From the NCBI RefSeq assembly GCF_900540665.1, contig NZ_UQGV01000006.1, positions 1-44,161 of the forward strand: a stretch of DNA of 44,161 nucleotides, written 5' to 3'. The notes beneath the pieces were generated by a model. The model saw only the letters and a program-made list of their open reading frames with translations, searched no databases and was not told the DNA's origin. This stretch comes from an uncultured Catenibacterium sp. (lineage in GTDB: Bacteria; Bacillota_I; Bacilli_A; Erysipelotrichales; Coprobacillaceae). Within the stretch, counting starts at the first letter, position 1; the number at the start of each line of letters is the position of its first letter. Below, piece after piece: positions 1 through 7,969 of the stretch. The position numbers and the translations under genes were made by a program.

Positions 1-152
1 TAATTTTCACTAACCTGTGGTTTGTGGGTATTCAAAAAAGTATTTTATTGAATTTTATAGTTTGAATAGTTATAAACTTAAATCGTACAAGTATTTCATA
101 TATTTGAAATGTTACAAATGTGCGAGTATATGAATAATTTTTTTGTGTTTAG

Positions 153-196
153 AGTGGATGAGATGACATACAAATGTCATCTCATCCACTTTTTTT
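153..196 (+). terminator. Strong intrinsic terminator of an off-window plus-strand gene
   Basis: Two perfect 17-base arms (153-169 and 174-190) enclose a 4-base loop and are followed by six T on the plus strand. The only T-run lies on the right, so it should stop transcription entering from the left edge. Positions 1-152 are AT-rich and I see no convincing gene there, so the gene it serves lies outside the window. Confidence 0.85.
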
Positions 197-285
197 AATT
201 ATTTTAATGATATTAAAATTCGTTCTCCCCCTATTTGTCTTAAATTTTGACATTAATAATGAAAAAGTGGTTTCTCGACTCATTT

Positions 286-1497
286 CTAATACTCTTTACT
301 TAATAAAAAATCCACTATGTTCATTGTTTTTATTCCTTCATAGTTACCACCCGCAAAATTATCTGCCATCACAACATACTTAGGATAATTATCTCTGATT
401 TCTAAAAGCTGTTCATATTCCCTTTTCTGTGTTTTTTCAGACTTTATTTCCTGTGTTACCTGAACATAGATTTTTTCATTTTGTTTTGCTGCAACAAAAT
501 CAATCTCTTTATCTTTTATCTTACCAATATAAACATCATAGCCTCTTCTTTTAAGTTCTAGATATACAATATTTTCTAAAGATGCTGCGACACTATCTAC
601 AGTATAACCTAATACAGAATAACGCAAAGAAACATCTGCAAGATAGAATTTCTCCTGTGTTTTTAATATATTTTTTCCTTGAAGATCATATCGAGAACAC
701 TTATGAAGAATATAGGCTTTCTGTAATTTCTCTAAATAACTATAAACTGTTTCATTATCAATTTTTCTCTGTTCTGATTTGAAATAATTAGAAATTGATT
801 TTGCGGAAAATGTGTTTCCAATATTATTAAACGTATATTTTACAACTCTTTCTAGCTGATCTATCTTCTTGACTTGGTTTCTACGTACAATATCAGAAAA
901 AATAGTTGAATTATAAATGTCCTTCACAATCGTATAAACTTCATCCTGGGAATAATCCTGTAAATGAGTTGCAGGGAATCCACCCAATCGTACGTATTGG
1001 CTAAATTCTTGTTTCAAATCCTTAAGAGTCGTATAGCTTTTCTTGAACATAAGATATTCTTCAAATGACAAAGTATAAATATGAAAAGTAATATATCTTC
1101 CCGTTAGATATGTGGATATCTCCGAAGACATCATTCTTGAATTTGAACCTGTAATATAGATGTCTACATCAAAGTCTGAGGCAAGAGTATTCACTACTTT
1201 CTCCCATCCTTCAATTTCTTGTATCTCGTCTAAGAATAAGTATGTCTTTTTTGATTGTAGTATTTTCGATTTTAATTCTAGATACAATTCTTTTGTAGTC
1301 ATATCTTCATATTCCATAGAATCAAAACGATAATTAAGAATCTGTTCATCGTCCACATTCTTTTCTTCTTTGATTTTTTTAATAATCATCTTCAGAATTG
1401 TTGATTTTCCACAACGTCGAACTCCAGTCAATATTTTTACAAATGGAGTATCTACAAAAGGCATGATTTTATCTAAATATAATGGTCTTTCTATCAT
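286..1497 (-). CDS. AAA-type ATPase with DUF4143 domain
   Basis: The 403-residue protein has an N-terminal AAA ATPase fold. The Walker A motif GVRRCGKST sits at residues 25-33, the Walker B motif YLFLDE ends at D90-E91, and a sensor-like ITGSNS lies at 115-120. The C-terminal half is the DUF4143 type, ending in a nuclease-like sheet around EIDFVAAK and YVQVTQ near residues 328-346. Proteins of this family are common, often mobile-looking ATPases of unknown physiological role; no partner gene is next to it here. The ATG at 1497 is preceded by AGAGGTGA and a sigma-A promoter at 1519-1547. No terminator was found after its stop. Family assignment is firm; function is not known. Confidence 0.9.
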   Translation of the reverse strand: MIERPLYLDKIMPFVDTPFVKILTGVRRCGKSTILKMIIKKIKEEKNVDDEQILNYRFDSMEYEDMTTKELYLELKSKILQSKKTYLFLDEIQEIEGWEKVVNTLASDFDVDIYITGSNSRMMSSEISTYLTGRYITFHIYTLSFEEYLMFKKSYTTLKDLKQEFSQYVRLGGFPATHLQDYSQDEVYTIVKDIYNSTIFSDIVRRNQVKKIDQLERVVKYTFNNIGNTFSAKSISNYFKSEQRKIDNETVYSYLEKLQKAYILHKCSRYDLQGKNILKTQEKFYLADVSLRYSVLGYTVDSVAASLENIVYLELKRRGYDVYIGKIKDKEIDFVAAKQNEKIYVQVTQEIKSEKTQKREYEQLLEIRDNYPKYVVMADNFAGGNYEGIKTMNIVDFLLSKEY

Positions 1498-1518
1498 ACA
1501 ATCACCTCTTTCATACTT

Positions 1519-1547
1519 ATTTTATCGCAACACTATCACTTTCACAA
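1519..1547 (-). promoter_or_regulatory. Sigma-A promoter of the DUF4143 ATPase gene
   Basis: Minus strand: -35 TTGTGA (1542-1547), 17-base spacer, -10 TAAAAT (1519-1524). A TTGCGA motif at 1525-1530 abuts the -10 box. Three related motifs lie just upstream. Confidence 0.6.
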
Positions 1548-1558
1548 TGGTTTTGCGG

Positions 1559-1606
1559 TTTTAAATCGCAATACTTTATCATTTTATGAATTGTTGCGAT
1601 TTAAAA
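1559..1606. repeat. 13-bp perfect inverted repeat with TTGCGA cores
   Basis: TTTTAAATCGCAA at 1559-1571 is the exact reverse complement of the sequence at 1594-1606, separated by 22 bases. Related TTGCGA/TTGCGG cores occur at 1525-1530 and 1553-1558. All four lie within about 85 bases upstream of the ATPase gene, which suggests regulator binding sites. The right arm merges into the weak terminator of the neighbouring PAP2 gene. Confidence 0.6.
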
Positions 1607-1629
1607 GGTGTCATCTTACTGACACCTTT
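1604..1629 (-). terminator. Hairpin at the end of the PAP2 gene
   Basis: Perfect 10-base arms (1604-1613 and 1620-1629) enclose a 6-base loop. The gene's stop codon overlaps the arm at 1628-1630. The T-tract on the minus strand is short (TTTT then AAAT), so it may be a weak terminator. Confidence 0.5.
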
Positions 1630-2293
1630 AGCCTTTATTAGGAAACTTTGAATATACAAATTGACGTAAACGTGGATGTTCTCTCTTATAAATGAGCTGA
1701 TAAAGCACATATGCAATTATACTTGCTGCTACAGCATCCATACATGAATGCTGTTTGATGAACATTGTAGACAAGGTAATAAGTACTGCTGAGACAATCG
1801 CAAATATATGCATTGGTTTATTATCTTTGAATTTCTTTGATTCAATTAATGCAATGGCACATCCTATTGAGTTGAAGACATGAATACTTGGAAATACATT
1901 GGTTGGCTTATCCGCCCCATAAATAAATCTTAACCAGAATTGGTCAAAGGCATTCCCTGTAAGTACTTCTGGACGATGACAGAATGTTGTTGGGAAGATT
2001 GTGAATATGATCAGTGAAATAGTCATACCACAGGCTAAAAATGAAAAGCCACGGTAGAATTCATCTGCATCATAGAAAAACAAGAATAACAAAGTTCCTG
2101 CAACAAATAAAAACCAATAGATATAAGGAATAATAAATGCTGGTACGAATGGTATGATACGGTCCAATCCTACATACATATCAAAGAAATGACTAATATC
2201 TCTTTGTTGTAAGCCAAAGTACCAAGGCATATAAAATACAAAATAGACAAGAACCCATGCATGTTCATGAGTCTTTATGAATTTCTTAATCAT
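1628..2293 (-). CDS. PAP2-superfamily membrane phosphatase
   Basis: This 221-residue polytopic membrane protein has about six hydrophobic segments. It carries the PAP2 signatures in order: a CHRP element standing for the first motif, FPSIH (phosphatase motif 2) and a QHSCMD element (motif 3, with the His and Asp). Family members dephosphorylate membrane lipid phosphates or transfer lipid-linked phosphate groups at the membrane surface. The substrate cannot be read from the sequence. The ATG at 2293 has a GGGTGA ribosome site and its own promoter (2311-2339), placed directly after the terminator of the glycosyltransferase gene, so it is probably a single-gene unit. A link to cell-envelope lipid or polymer synthesis is inferred only from the adjacent glycosyltransferase. 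Confidence 0.85.
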   Translation of the reverse strand: MIKKFIKTHEHAWVLVYFVFYMPWYFGLQQRDISHFFDMYVGLDRIIPFVPAFIIPYIYWFLFVAGTLLFLFFYDADEFYRGFSFLACGMTISLIIFTIFPTTFCHRPEVLTGNAFDQFWLRFIYGADKPTNVFPSIHVFNSIGCAIALIESKKFKDNKPMHIFAIVSAVLITLSTMFIKQHSCMDAVAASIIAYVLYQLIYKREHPRLRQFVYSKFPNKG

Positions 2294-2310
2294 TTAATCA
2301 CCCAAATTTT

Positions 2311-2339
2311 ATTCTATCGATTCAGTAGGTAATAGTCAA
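2311..2339 (-). promoter_or_regulatory. Sigma-A promoter of the PAP2 gene
   Basis: Minus strand: -35 TTGACT (2334-2339), 17-base spacer, -10 TAGAAT (2311-2316). The upstream terminator ends four bases away. Confidence 0.7.
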
Positions 2340-2342
2340 CAT

Positions 2343-2368
2343 AAAAAAAACAGTGATAGAATCACTGT
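2343..2368 (-). terminator. Terminator of the glycosyltransferase gene
   Basis: Arms ACAGTGAT (2350-2357) and ATCACTGT (2361-2368) with a 3-base loop precede a run of T on the minus strand (2343-2349). The gene's stop codon at 2368-2370 overlaps the stem. Confidence 0.85.
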
Positions 2369-3375
2369 TAATTGAAACCAAATAGTTTCTGTGCAAGTTT
2401 ATATCCACCAACGATTAGTTTACGTCCTAGCGGATCATTTAATTGCATAGCAAGACCTAATGCAGTCTTCTTTACTTCCTTATAAACGGCAGGCTTTGTA
2501 TCCTTCATATAAGCCCATAAATCATTACGTTTCTGTAGGTTTTCTTCTGTACCACTCTTTACGCAGAGTACTGTAGTTACTGTAGTAATCATAGAAAGAT
2601 ACTTGATTAGGTATTTTCTCATCTTACGTGATTTAAGCTTATCAATATCGATTGCATCAATCATACGTTTATTCACTCTGATCTGCTGATCAATACGTCC
2701 AATCATGACTGTTTCATTCACTGATTGATCTTCACGACCAATGAAATAGTGATATAAATCAACATTTAGATAATACATAGTCTGAATGAATGGAATTGGT
2801 TCATACACAAATAGGTTATCTACATAGAATGTATGTTTAGGAAGCACAAGACCACTTGCACGTAATACTTCTGTACGATAGATAATTGAATGCATTAATA
2901 GGTTCTGTGATGGATAGAAATATTTCACATCATACCATCTGAAAATCTTATTTTCAGGTAATGCATTTGTATAGCGAATAGGCTTCTGTGAATTCTTTGA
3001 TGGTTTATCATAGACATAGTTACAGATCATCATATCGACATCATTACCAAGTTTCTTTAATGTCTGAATCACTTTAACTAAAGATGCTTCATCAAACCAA
3101 TCATCACTGTCTAATACTTTAAAGAATCGTCCTGTTGCATTCTTTAAACCAGTATTAACTGCTTCACCATGTCCACCATTTTCCTGATGTATACATCTGA
3201 TTGTTGCAGGATATTCTTCCTCTAATAAGTCCCCTATTTCTCCTGTCTTATCCTTAGAACCATCATCAATGATTAAGATTTCAATATCATTTTCACATAT
3301 TAATAATGGTTCAATAGCATGTCTCATATAATCCTGTGAATTATAACAAGGCACTGCAACTGTAAGAGTTTTCAT
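2368..3375 (-). CDS. Family 2 (GT-A) glycosyltransferase
   Basis: The protein is a nucleotide-sugar-dependent glycosyltransferase of about 335 residues. The GT-A fold begins with TVAVPCYN (residues 5-12), followed by DDGS (37-40), the GHGEAVNTG element (68-76) and the metal-binding DSDDWFD (89-95). There is no obvious multi-helix membrane tail, so it is probably cytoplasmic or peripherally attached. The start at 3375 is chosen because GGAGG (3383-3387) lies eight bases upstream; the longer reading frame to 3438 has no ribosome site. Acceptor and sugar are unknown. Envelope polysaccharide or glycolipid synthesis is the usual role. It is divergent from the membrane-protein gene at 3508, and a TGG-TAAAAT extended -10 lies about 30 bases upstream of the start. 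Confidence 0.88.
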   Translation of the reverse strand: MKTLTVAVPCYNSQDYMRHAIEPLLICENDIEILIIDDGSKDKTGEIGDLLEEEYPATIRCIHQENGGHGEAVNTGLKNATGRFFKVLDSDDWFDEASLVKVIQTLKKLGNDVDMMICNYVYDKPSKNSQKPIRYTNALPENKIFRWYDVKYFYPSQNLLMHSIIYRTEVLRASGLVLPKHTFYVDNLFVYEPIPFIQTMYYLNVDLYHYFIGREDQSVNETVMIGRIDQQIRVNKRMIDAIDIDKLKSRKMRKYLIKYLSMITTVTTVLCVKSGTEENLQKRNDLWAYMKDTKPAVYKEVKKTALGLAMQLNDPLGRKLIVGGYKLAQKLFGFN

Positions 3376-3445
3376 ATTTATACCTCCATATAGATTTATT
3401 TTACCATAAATCACCTTGATATGGCTATAATTTATCAACTATCGC

Positions 3446-3475
3446 TTGTGTTTATATCTAGAATTAATGTAATAT
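3446..3475 (+). promoter_or_regulatory. Possible promoter of the membrane-protein gene
   Basis: TTGTGT (3446-3451), 18-base spacer, TAATAT (3470-3475). Both boxes are imperfect. Confidence 0.4.
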
Positions 3476-3507
3476 ATATTGTATACGTAAGGAGTTGAGG
3501 TAAACAA

Positions 3508-4617
3508 ATGAATAGAGACGTAACATATAAGGATAGTTTACTATTTCATATTAGTACAATGAAAATCCTTTGTCCTGTATTTGGTATTATCATGTTAGTT
3601 CTTGGCTTTATAGAAGCAAAAGACGGTTATTATGTGATTACAGGGCTTGGTGTCATCGGACTTCTACTTATGATTTATATCACTTTAAAGGTGAATAAGA
3701 AGAAGACTTTCTCTTATATGATGACTGAAAATGATATTACTTTTAAAGAAGGTAATAACGAAAAGAAATATGCTTATGAAGACATTACTAAACTAGTAGA
3801 TGATGGTAAGACACTCACTATTTATTCTAAAGAAGGAGTGATCGCACAGCTTTCTTCATTAGAATTTGAAGTGGCTGATTTAGCTGAATTAGTTGAAGAA
3901 TGTACTGATCATAAGATCCCTTATGAAGATATTGAAGGTACAAAAGAAGCACCTAGTCGTATGCCTTCTGTATCAGTTACTAAACCAGTGATGCTTGTTT
4001 TAACACTTATCCAGTTAGTGTCATTAGTAGCTGGTATGATTGGTGCGTTTGATTCTCTTGTTGTGGGTGGATTAATTTCTATCGTTATCCCAGTACTTGC
4101 AGGTATTTACTATTTAGGTCTAACTGCTGAAGGAAATCAGCCAGCAATCAAAGAATTGTATGGATTGTTCTTCTGTAACTTTATTATCCCTACTATTACA
4201 GGATGGTTAGTTCTATTTACTAAATATGCAATGGAAAATACAAGACCTCTTATTTATGCAGCAATTATTGTATTCTTAATTATCTTTGTATTCTATCGCT
4301 GGATTGGTGAAAAAGCAGGATTATCTAGAGATGCATTATTTACATGTTTCTTAGTGATCTTCATTCCTCTCGCATTATGCTGGATCAATGATCCTCTTGC
4401 AAAAGTAACTGCGACTGAGGAATGCATCATCACTAAAACAGAATACTATACAACTAAGTTTTCACAGGTCTATCATTTCAATGTGAAAACAGGTAAAAAG
4501 AAATATACTTATCGTGCTACCGCAAAAGAATTCAACCAGTATAAGAAAGGTGATACAATCACTATTGTTACTAAAACTGGACCTTTCGCCATCAGCTATA
4601 AAGAAATCAAGAAATAG
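3508..4617 (+). CDS. Hypothetical seven-helix membrane protein
   Basis: I do not recognise this 369-residue protein. Two hydrophobic helices (about residues 20-36 and 42-60) are followed by a soluble stretch of about 90 residues rich in beta-type sequence, possibly PH-like (about 61-152). Five more helices follow (about 160-180, 183-205, 220-235, 250-268, 277-293), then a 75-residue charged tail rich in Thr, Lys and Tyr that may be an OB- or SH3-like domain. AAGGAG sits about 14 bases before the ATG, with a closer GAGG. It is a single-gene unit closed by a terminator and convergent with a PadR regulator gene. A role in sensing or transport is possible, but nothing in the sequence decides it. 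Confidence 0.7.
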   Translation: MNRDVTYKDSLLFHISTMKILCPVFGIIMLVLGFIEAKDGYYVITGLGVIGLLLMIYITLKVNKKKTFSYMMTENDITFKEGNNEKKYAYEDITKLVDDGKTLTIYSKEGVIAQLSSLEFEVADLAELVEECTDHKIPYEDIEGTKEAPSRMPSVSVTKPVMLVLTLIQLVSLVAGMIGAFDSLVVGGLISIVIPVLAGIYYLGLTAEGNQPAIKELYGLFFCNFIIPTITGWLVLFTKYAMENTRPLIYAAIIVFLIIFVFYRWIGEKAGLSRDALFTCFLVIFIPLALCWINDPLAKVTATEECIITKTEYYTTKFSQVYHFNVKTGKKKYTYRATAKEFNQYKKGDTITIVTKTGPFAISYKEIKK

Positions 4618-4639
4618 GCATCTGCCTATTTCTTTTTTT
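4611..4639 (+). terminator. Terminator of the membrane-protein gene
   Basis: GAAATAGGCA (4611-4620) pairs with TGCCTATTTC (4623-4632), followed by seven T. The stop codon at 4615-4617 is inside the left arm. Confidence 0.85.
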
Positions 4640-4647
4640 ATGCAAAA

Positions 4648-4680
4648 AAAATAGAGTTCCTTCATAGGAAACTCTATTTT
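4648..4680 (-). terminator. Terminator of the PadR gene
   Basis: Arms at 4648-4660 and 4667-4680, with one bulged base, enclose a 6-base loop. The minus-strand T-run covers about 4644-4651. The PadR stop codon starts in the stem at 4679. Confidence 0.8.
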
Positions 4681-5002
4681 AATCTTTGTGAATAAATGAA
4701 TTGATACAATCCACTAATTCGTCAAATTCCACAATAATCTTATCTAAATATTCCTTTCCGGCTGGTTCTAGGTGGTAATACACTCTAGCTTTATTGTGGT
4801 AGATGACTGTGTCGCTTGAAATATAGCCGTTTTCAATGAGTTTGTAGATAATAGGATACATTGTACCATTCTTTGGTTCAATGCGACCCTTAGATTTTTC
4901 TGCAATCTCTTTAGTTAGTTCGTACGCATATTGATCTTTTTCTTTCAATAAGCTTAAAATCATTAAATCGAGTTTAAATAAATAGTTTGAAGTCTTTGCC
5001 AT
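4679..5002 (-). CDS. PadR-family transcriptional regulator
   Basis: This 107-residue protein is the size of the minimal PadR group: a winged helix-turn-helix (about residues 8-85) with the family's KNGTMYPIIYKL element and the wing ending in RVYYHLEPAGKEYL, then one C-terminal dimerisation helix. Such proteins repress stress, efflux or envelope genes and are usually released by small ligands. The ATG at 5002 follows AGGTGAT. No obvious target lies beside it: its neighbours are a convergent unknown membrane protein and an exonuclease gene upstream that has its own terminator. It may regulate itself, but I found no clear PadR-type operator in the 150 bases upstream. Confidence 0.9.
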   Translation of the reverse strand: MAKTSNYLFKLDLMILSLLKEKDQYAYELTKEIAEKSKGRIEPKNGTMYPIIYKLIENGYISSDTVIYHNKARVYYHLEPAGKEYLDKIIVEFDELVDCINSFIHKD

Positions 5003-5140
5003 AATTAATCACCTATAATAAGACTATCAAAAATTAGAAGCGTTTTCAATATATTTTGGTAATAAAATGACGCATTTTTGCACCAAACTGTATTTTTTTA
5101 TTGTTTTTCAATAAAAAAGTGAACATTTTAAATAATAGTA

Positions 5141-5180
5141 GGTAAGAAAAAGAACTCACTTAAGAGTTCTTTTTCTTACC
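5141..5180 (-). terminator. Terminator of the RNase H / exonuclease operon
   Basis: Two perfect 17-base arms (5141-5157 and 5164-5180) flank a 6-base loop. Their inner parts carry a T-rich stretch on both strands, so the hairpin could work in either direction. The exonuclease stop codon (5156-5158) lies at the loop edge. Confidence 0.8.
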
Positions 5181-6049
5181 ATATCAATATATTGGTCTTC
5201 ATGAAGGATTCTGATATCCTGACCTTGTCTTGATAAAGTGATGGCTTTTTTAATCTTCTTATTACCTTTTTGATATCTTGTCTGCTGGTAGTCCTTTTTA
5301 CCAATAACAAGATATTTTGTCTGAGTTGTTACATGGAATGATGGTGTCATACCATCCTGTTCTACGAATGATTCTATTTCTTGTTTTGTATGGGCAAGTT
5401 TACCTGTAAATGCAACTGTTTCTTTCTGAATGCCCATCTTCACTTCCTGTACCTTATCACTTGATACAAGAGGTTCAATAAATGAACTTGTCATACGTCC
5501 TAAAGGTACATTTTCTTTCTCATGAAGTTCCTTAAGACTTGTATAGTGATGTTCATCCATCATCTTCTTTAATAGTTCTGCACAAGCCAATGAATCAGCC
5601 AATGCATTATGCGCATTCTCTAGATCAACAGAATAATAGTCACACAGAGAACCTAAACCATACTTCTGTAATTCAGGATGAAATAGCTTTGCAAGAACTA
5701 ATGTACATGATAAATAACAGTTAGGCTTTCTTATACGGAATCTTCTAAAGACGGCTAGTAAGTGATTGAGATCTGATTGGATATCATGAGATATCACAAT
5801 ACTATTTTCAAAATACTTACTGATCTTAGGCCATATTTCTGGGAATGTAGGTTCTTTCTTTAAATCCTGTGGTCTTATTTTATGAACCTTATAACGATAA
5901 GGATCAAAAGTCAGTTTAGGAGGTCTAATAAGTGAATAGAATGTTTCCTTCACTTTCATATCTTCTAGCACAACTATACCTATAGAGCAGACACTTACAG
6001 GATCATTATTCAATTCTTCAATATCAAAGATTGTTATTTTTTCACTCAT
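5156..6049 (-). CDS. DEDDh exonuclease with C-terminal BRCT-like domain
   Basis: This 297-residue protein is a DnaQ-like 3'-5' exonuclease. Exo I is FDIE (D9, E11), Exo II supplies D93 in SHDIQSD, and Exo III supplies H147 and D152 in HNALADS, so the DEDDh set is complete. Residues from about 205 to the end, beginning KETVAFTGKL, look like a BRCT fold, as in ligase or epsilon-type fusions that bind DNA or other proteins. A repair or DNA-processing role is likely; the exact substrate is not shown. Its ATG overlaps the RNase H stop codon as ATGA (6046-6049), so the two are translationally coupled and probably made together. Confidence 0.88.
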   Translation of the reverse strand: MSEKITIFDIEELNNDPVSVCSIGIVVLEDMKVKETFYSLIRPPKLTFDPYRYKVHKIRPQDLKKEPTFPEIWPKISKYFENSIVISHDIQSDLNHLLAVFRRFRIRKPNCYLSCTLVLAKLFHPELQKYGLGSLCDYYSVDLENAHNALADSLACAELLKKMMDEHHYTSLKELHEKENVPLGRMTSSFIEPLVSSDKVQEVKMGIQKETVAFTGKLAHTKQEIESFVEQDGMTPSFHVTTQTKYLVIGKKDYQQTRYQKGNKKIKKAITLSRQGQDIRILHEDQYIDMVRKRTLK

Positions 6050-6636
6050 TCAATTCCCACTGCTTTCTTAGCAAGCTGATCTGCCTGTTCATTATAGAAA
6101 TCACCTGTATGAGCTTCTACCTTCATAAATACTATTGGCAGCTTCTGACGATACTCAGTCATTTTACTAGCATAATACTGTGTCAGCTTCTTATTGGCTT
6201 TCCATTCTCCAATAGCCCATTTTTCAATACCCATATAATCATAACAAATCACAATACCATCATATTCAGGATGTTCTACTGCATACTTTACTGCAGCTAA
6301 AGCCCCAAATATTTCTCCTGCAACATTACGACTCGATAAGCATTCCTCATTATCTCCATGTCCATAAAGACGTTTGATAACCTGCTGTCCATCAATTAAA
6401 ACAGCACCATAGCCATACACTTTCTTTTTCGCATTAAAAGAACCATCTACATAAGCAATTAATCCATGTTCCATTTTAGGCATTTCCTTCTTATCAGAAA
6501 TGAACTCTTCTGCTTCAGTGCGTGATGTAAAGGACTTATAAGACGCATTCTTAAAGCCATGAATCTGCTTCTGGCATTCTGCCCATGAGTTATAGATACC
6601 TGGTTCTCTTCCGTTTTTTACGGCATAATATTTCAT
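6046..6636 (-). CDS. rnhA: Ribonuclease H1 with N-terminal RNA:DNA-hybrid-binding domain
   Basis: The 196-residue enzyme removes RNA from RNA:DNA hybrids. Residues 1-48 form the small viroplasmin-like hybrid-binding domain (YYAVKNGREPGIY, then SFTSRTEAEEF). The catalytic domain has D64 (AYVDGS), E108 (NVAGEIFGA), D133 (ICYDYMG) and D186 (NEQADQLAKKA), with the loop HTGDFYN. The start is placed at ATG 6636. The alternative GTG at 6645 lies inside the ribosome site AGGTGA, so the longer version is unlikely. It heads a two-gene operon with the exonuclease, driven by the promoter at 6653-6681. Confidence 0.9.
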   Translation of the reverse strand: MKYYAVKNGREPGIYNSWAECQKQIHGFKNASYKSFTSRTEAEEFISDKKEMPKMEHGLIAYVDGSFNAKKKVYGYGAVLIDGQQVIKRLYGHGDNEECLSSRNVAGEIFGALAAVKYAVEHPEYDGIVICYDYMGIEKWAIGEWKANKKLTQYYASKMTEYRQKLPIVFMKVEAHTGDFYNEQADQLAKKAVGIE

Positions 6637-6652
6637 TTTTATCACCTACCCC

Positions 6653-6681
6653 ATAATAATGAAAACAATAGGGCTTGTCTA
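6653..6681 (-). promoter_or_regulatory. Promoter of rnhA-exonuclease
   Basis: Minus strand: -35 TAGACA (6676-6681), 17-base spacer, -10 TATTAT (6653-6658). It is back to back with the pepT promoter. Confidence 0.65.
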
Positions 6682-6695
6682 GTTAATTATGCAAG

Positions 6696-6724
6696 TTCAC
6701 AAAAACAATTTACTATGTTAAAAT
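6696..6724 (+). promoter_or_regulatory. Promoter of pepT
   Basis: -35 TTCACA (6696-6701), 17-base spacer, -10 TAAAAT (6719-6724). Only 14 bases separate its -35 from the divergent -35 of rnhA. Confidence 0.65.
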
Positions 6725-6753
6725 GAAAGAAATAAACAAAGTGAGGTTATTTT

Positions 6754-7968
6754 ATGTTGATTGAAAAGAGATTTTTGAAATATGTGAGTTTTGATACACA
6801 ATCTGATGAAAATTCTACAACATCTCCTTCTACAGAAAAACAATTTGATTTGGCTGATTTCTTGAGTGAAGAAATGCAGATTCTTGGTGTAGATGAAGTA
6901 GAAAGAACGGATCAGGGAATTGTATACGGTAAGATTTATAGTAATACAGATGAGCCTATGAAGGCTATTGGATTTATTGCACATATGGATACTTCTCCAG
7001 ATGCAAGTGGACATGATATTCATCCACGTATTATTCGTTCTTATCCAGGAGGGCGTATTATTCTTAACGAAGAAAAGAAGATGTATTTAGATCCAGAAAC
7101 AAATCCTGAATTAAAAGGACTTGTTGGTGATGATTTAATTACAACTGATGGAACTACACTTCTTGGTGCTGATGATAAAGCAGGTGTGGCTATTATCATG
7201 AGCATGGTAGAATATATCTGCCAGAATAGAGACTTTAAGCATGGGGATATCTGTATTGCCTTCACTCCTGATGAAGAAGTAGGTAGAGGTACTGAAAACT
7301 TTGATGTCAAGAGGTTTGGTGCTGATTATGCTTATACAGTAGATGGTGGTAGAATCGATGAATTCAGTTTTGAAAACTTCAATGCGTATAAGGCTGATGT
7401 CACTATTACTGGTAAGAGTTATCATCCAGGTGATTCTAAAGGTAAGATGGTAAATGCTCTTACTTTAGGTCGTCAGTTTGATACAATGCTTGGTGATAAT
7501 AAGCGTCCTGAAGCAACTGAACATAAAGAAGGTTTCTATCATCTTCATCATATGGAAGGTGATGTTTCTACAACTAAGATGACTTATATACTAAGAGATC
7601 ATGATATGGATAATATGCATAATATGATTCATACAATGCAGTTAGCTGCTTCTTATTTAAATCAGGTTAATCATGGTCATTATATTGATATTGACTTTAC
7701 TTTACAGTATAAGAATATGATTGAAGTCATTAATAAAACACCTGATATTGTATATAAGGTAAAACAGGCAATGATTAATATAGGACTTGAGCCTATTGCT
7801 TCTCCTATTAGAGGTGGTACTGATGGGGCTAATTTAAGCTTTATGGGACTTCCTTGTCCTAACTTAGGAACTGGTGGATATAACTATCATGGTCCTTATG
7901 AATTCTGTAGTATTAATTCTATGAAAAAGGGTGTTAAGTTACTTCTTGAATTGATTAAGGAGGCATAA
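6754..7968 (+). CDS. pepT: Peptidase T (tripeptide aminopeptidase)
   Basis: The 404-residue M20B zinc aminopeptidase is full length for PepT (about 405-410). It releases N-terminal residues from tripeptides in the cytoplasm. The metal site is complete: H77 and D79 in AHMDTS, D140 in GADDKAG, catalytic E174-E175 in TPDEEVG, D197 in TVDGG, and the late His in YNYHGPYEF. RGGTDGANLSF is the usual substrate-side motif. The ATG follows GTGAGG. The stop codon is separated by one base from the lipid kinase ATG, so both form one transcript ending at the 8879-8915 terminator. The pairing of a peptidase with a lipid kinase has no obvious metabolic logic. Confidence 0.95.
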   Translation: MLIEKRFLKYVSFDTQSDENSTTSPSTEKQFDLADFLSEEMQILGVDEVERTDQGIVYGKIYSNTDEPMKAIGFIAHMDTSPDASGHDIHPRIIRSYPGGRIILNEEKKMYLDPETNPELKGLVGDDLITTDGTTLLGADDKAGVAIIMSMVEYICQNRDFKHGDICIAFTPDEEVGRGTENFDVKRFGADYAYTVDGGRIDEFSFENFNAYKADVTITGKSYHPGDSKGKMVNALTLGRQFDTMLGDNKRPEATEHKEGFYHLHHMEGDVSTTKMTYILRDHDMDNMHNMIHTMQLAASYLNQVNHGHYIDIDFTLQYKNMIEVINKTPDIVYKVKQAMINIGLEPIASPIRGGTDGANLSFMGLPCPNLGTGGYNYHGPYEFCSINSMKKGVKLLLELIKEA

Positions 7969-7969
7969 T

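Noticed and set aside
202..225. AT-only palindrome ATTTTAAT-GAT-ATTAAAAT after the ATPase gene
   Set aside because: The stem is pure AT and no T-run follows in the right orientation, so it is not a credible terminator.
174..383. Plus-strand reading frame of about 69 codons
   Set aside because: It begins inside a terminator stem and overlaps the end of the well-supported ATPase gene; no ribosome site.
5054..5087. TTTGGT...ACCAAA inverted repeat upstream of the PadR gene
   Set aside because: Six-base arms 21 bases apart in AT-rich DNA could be chance, and the pattern does not resemble known PadR operators.
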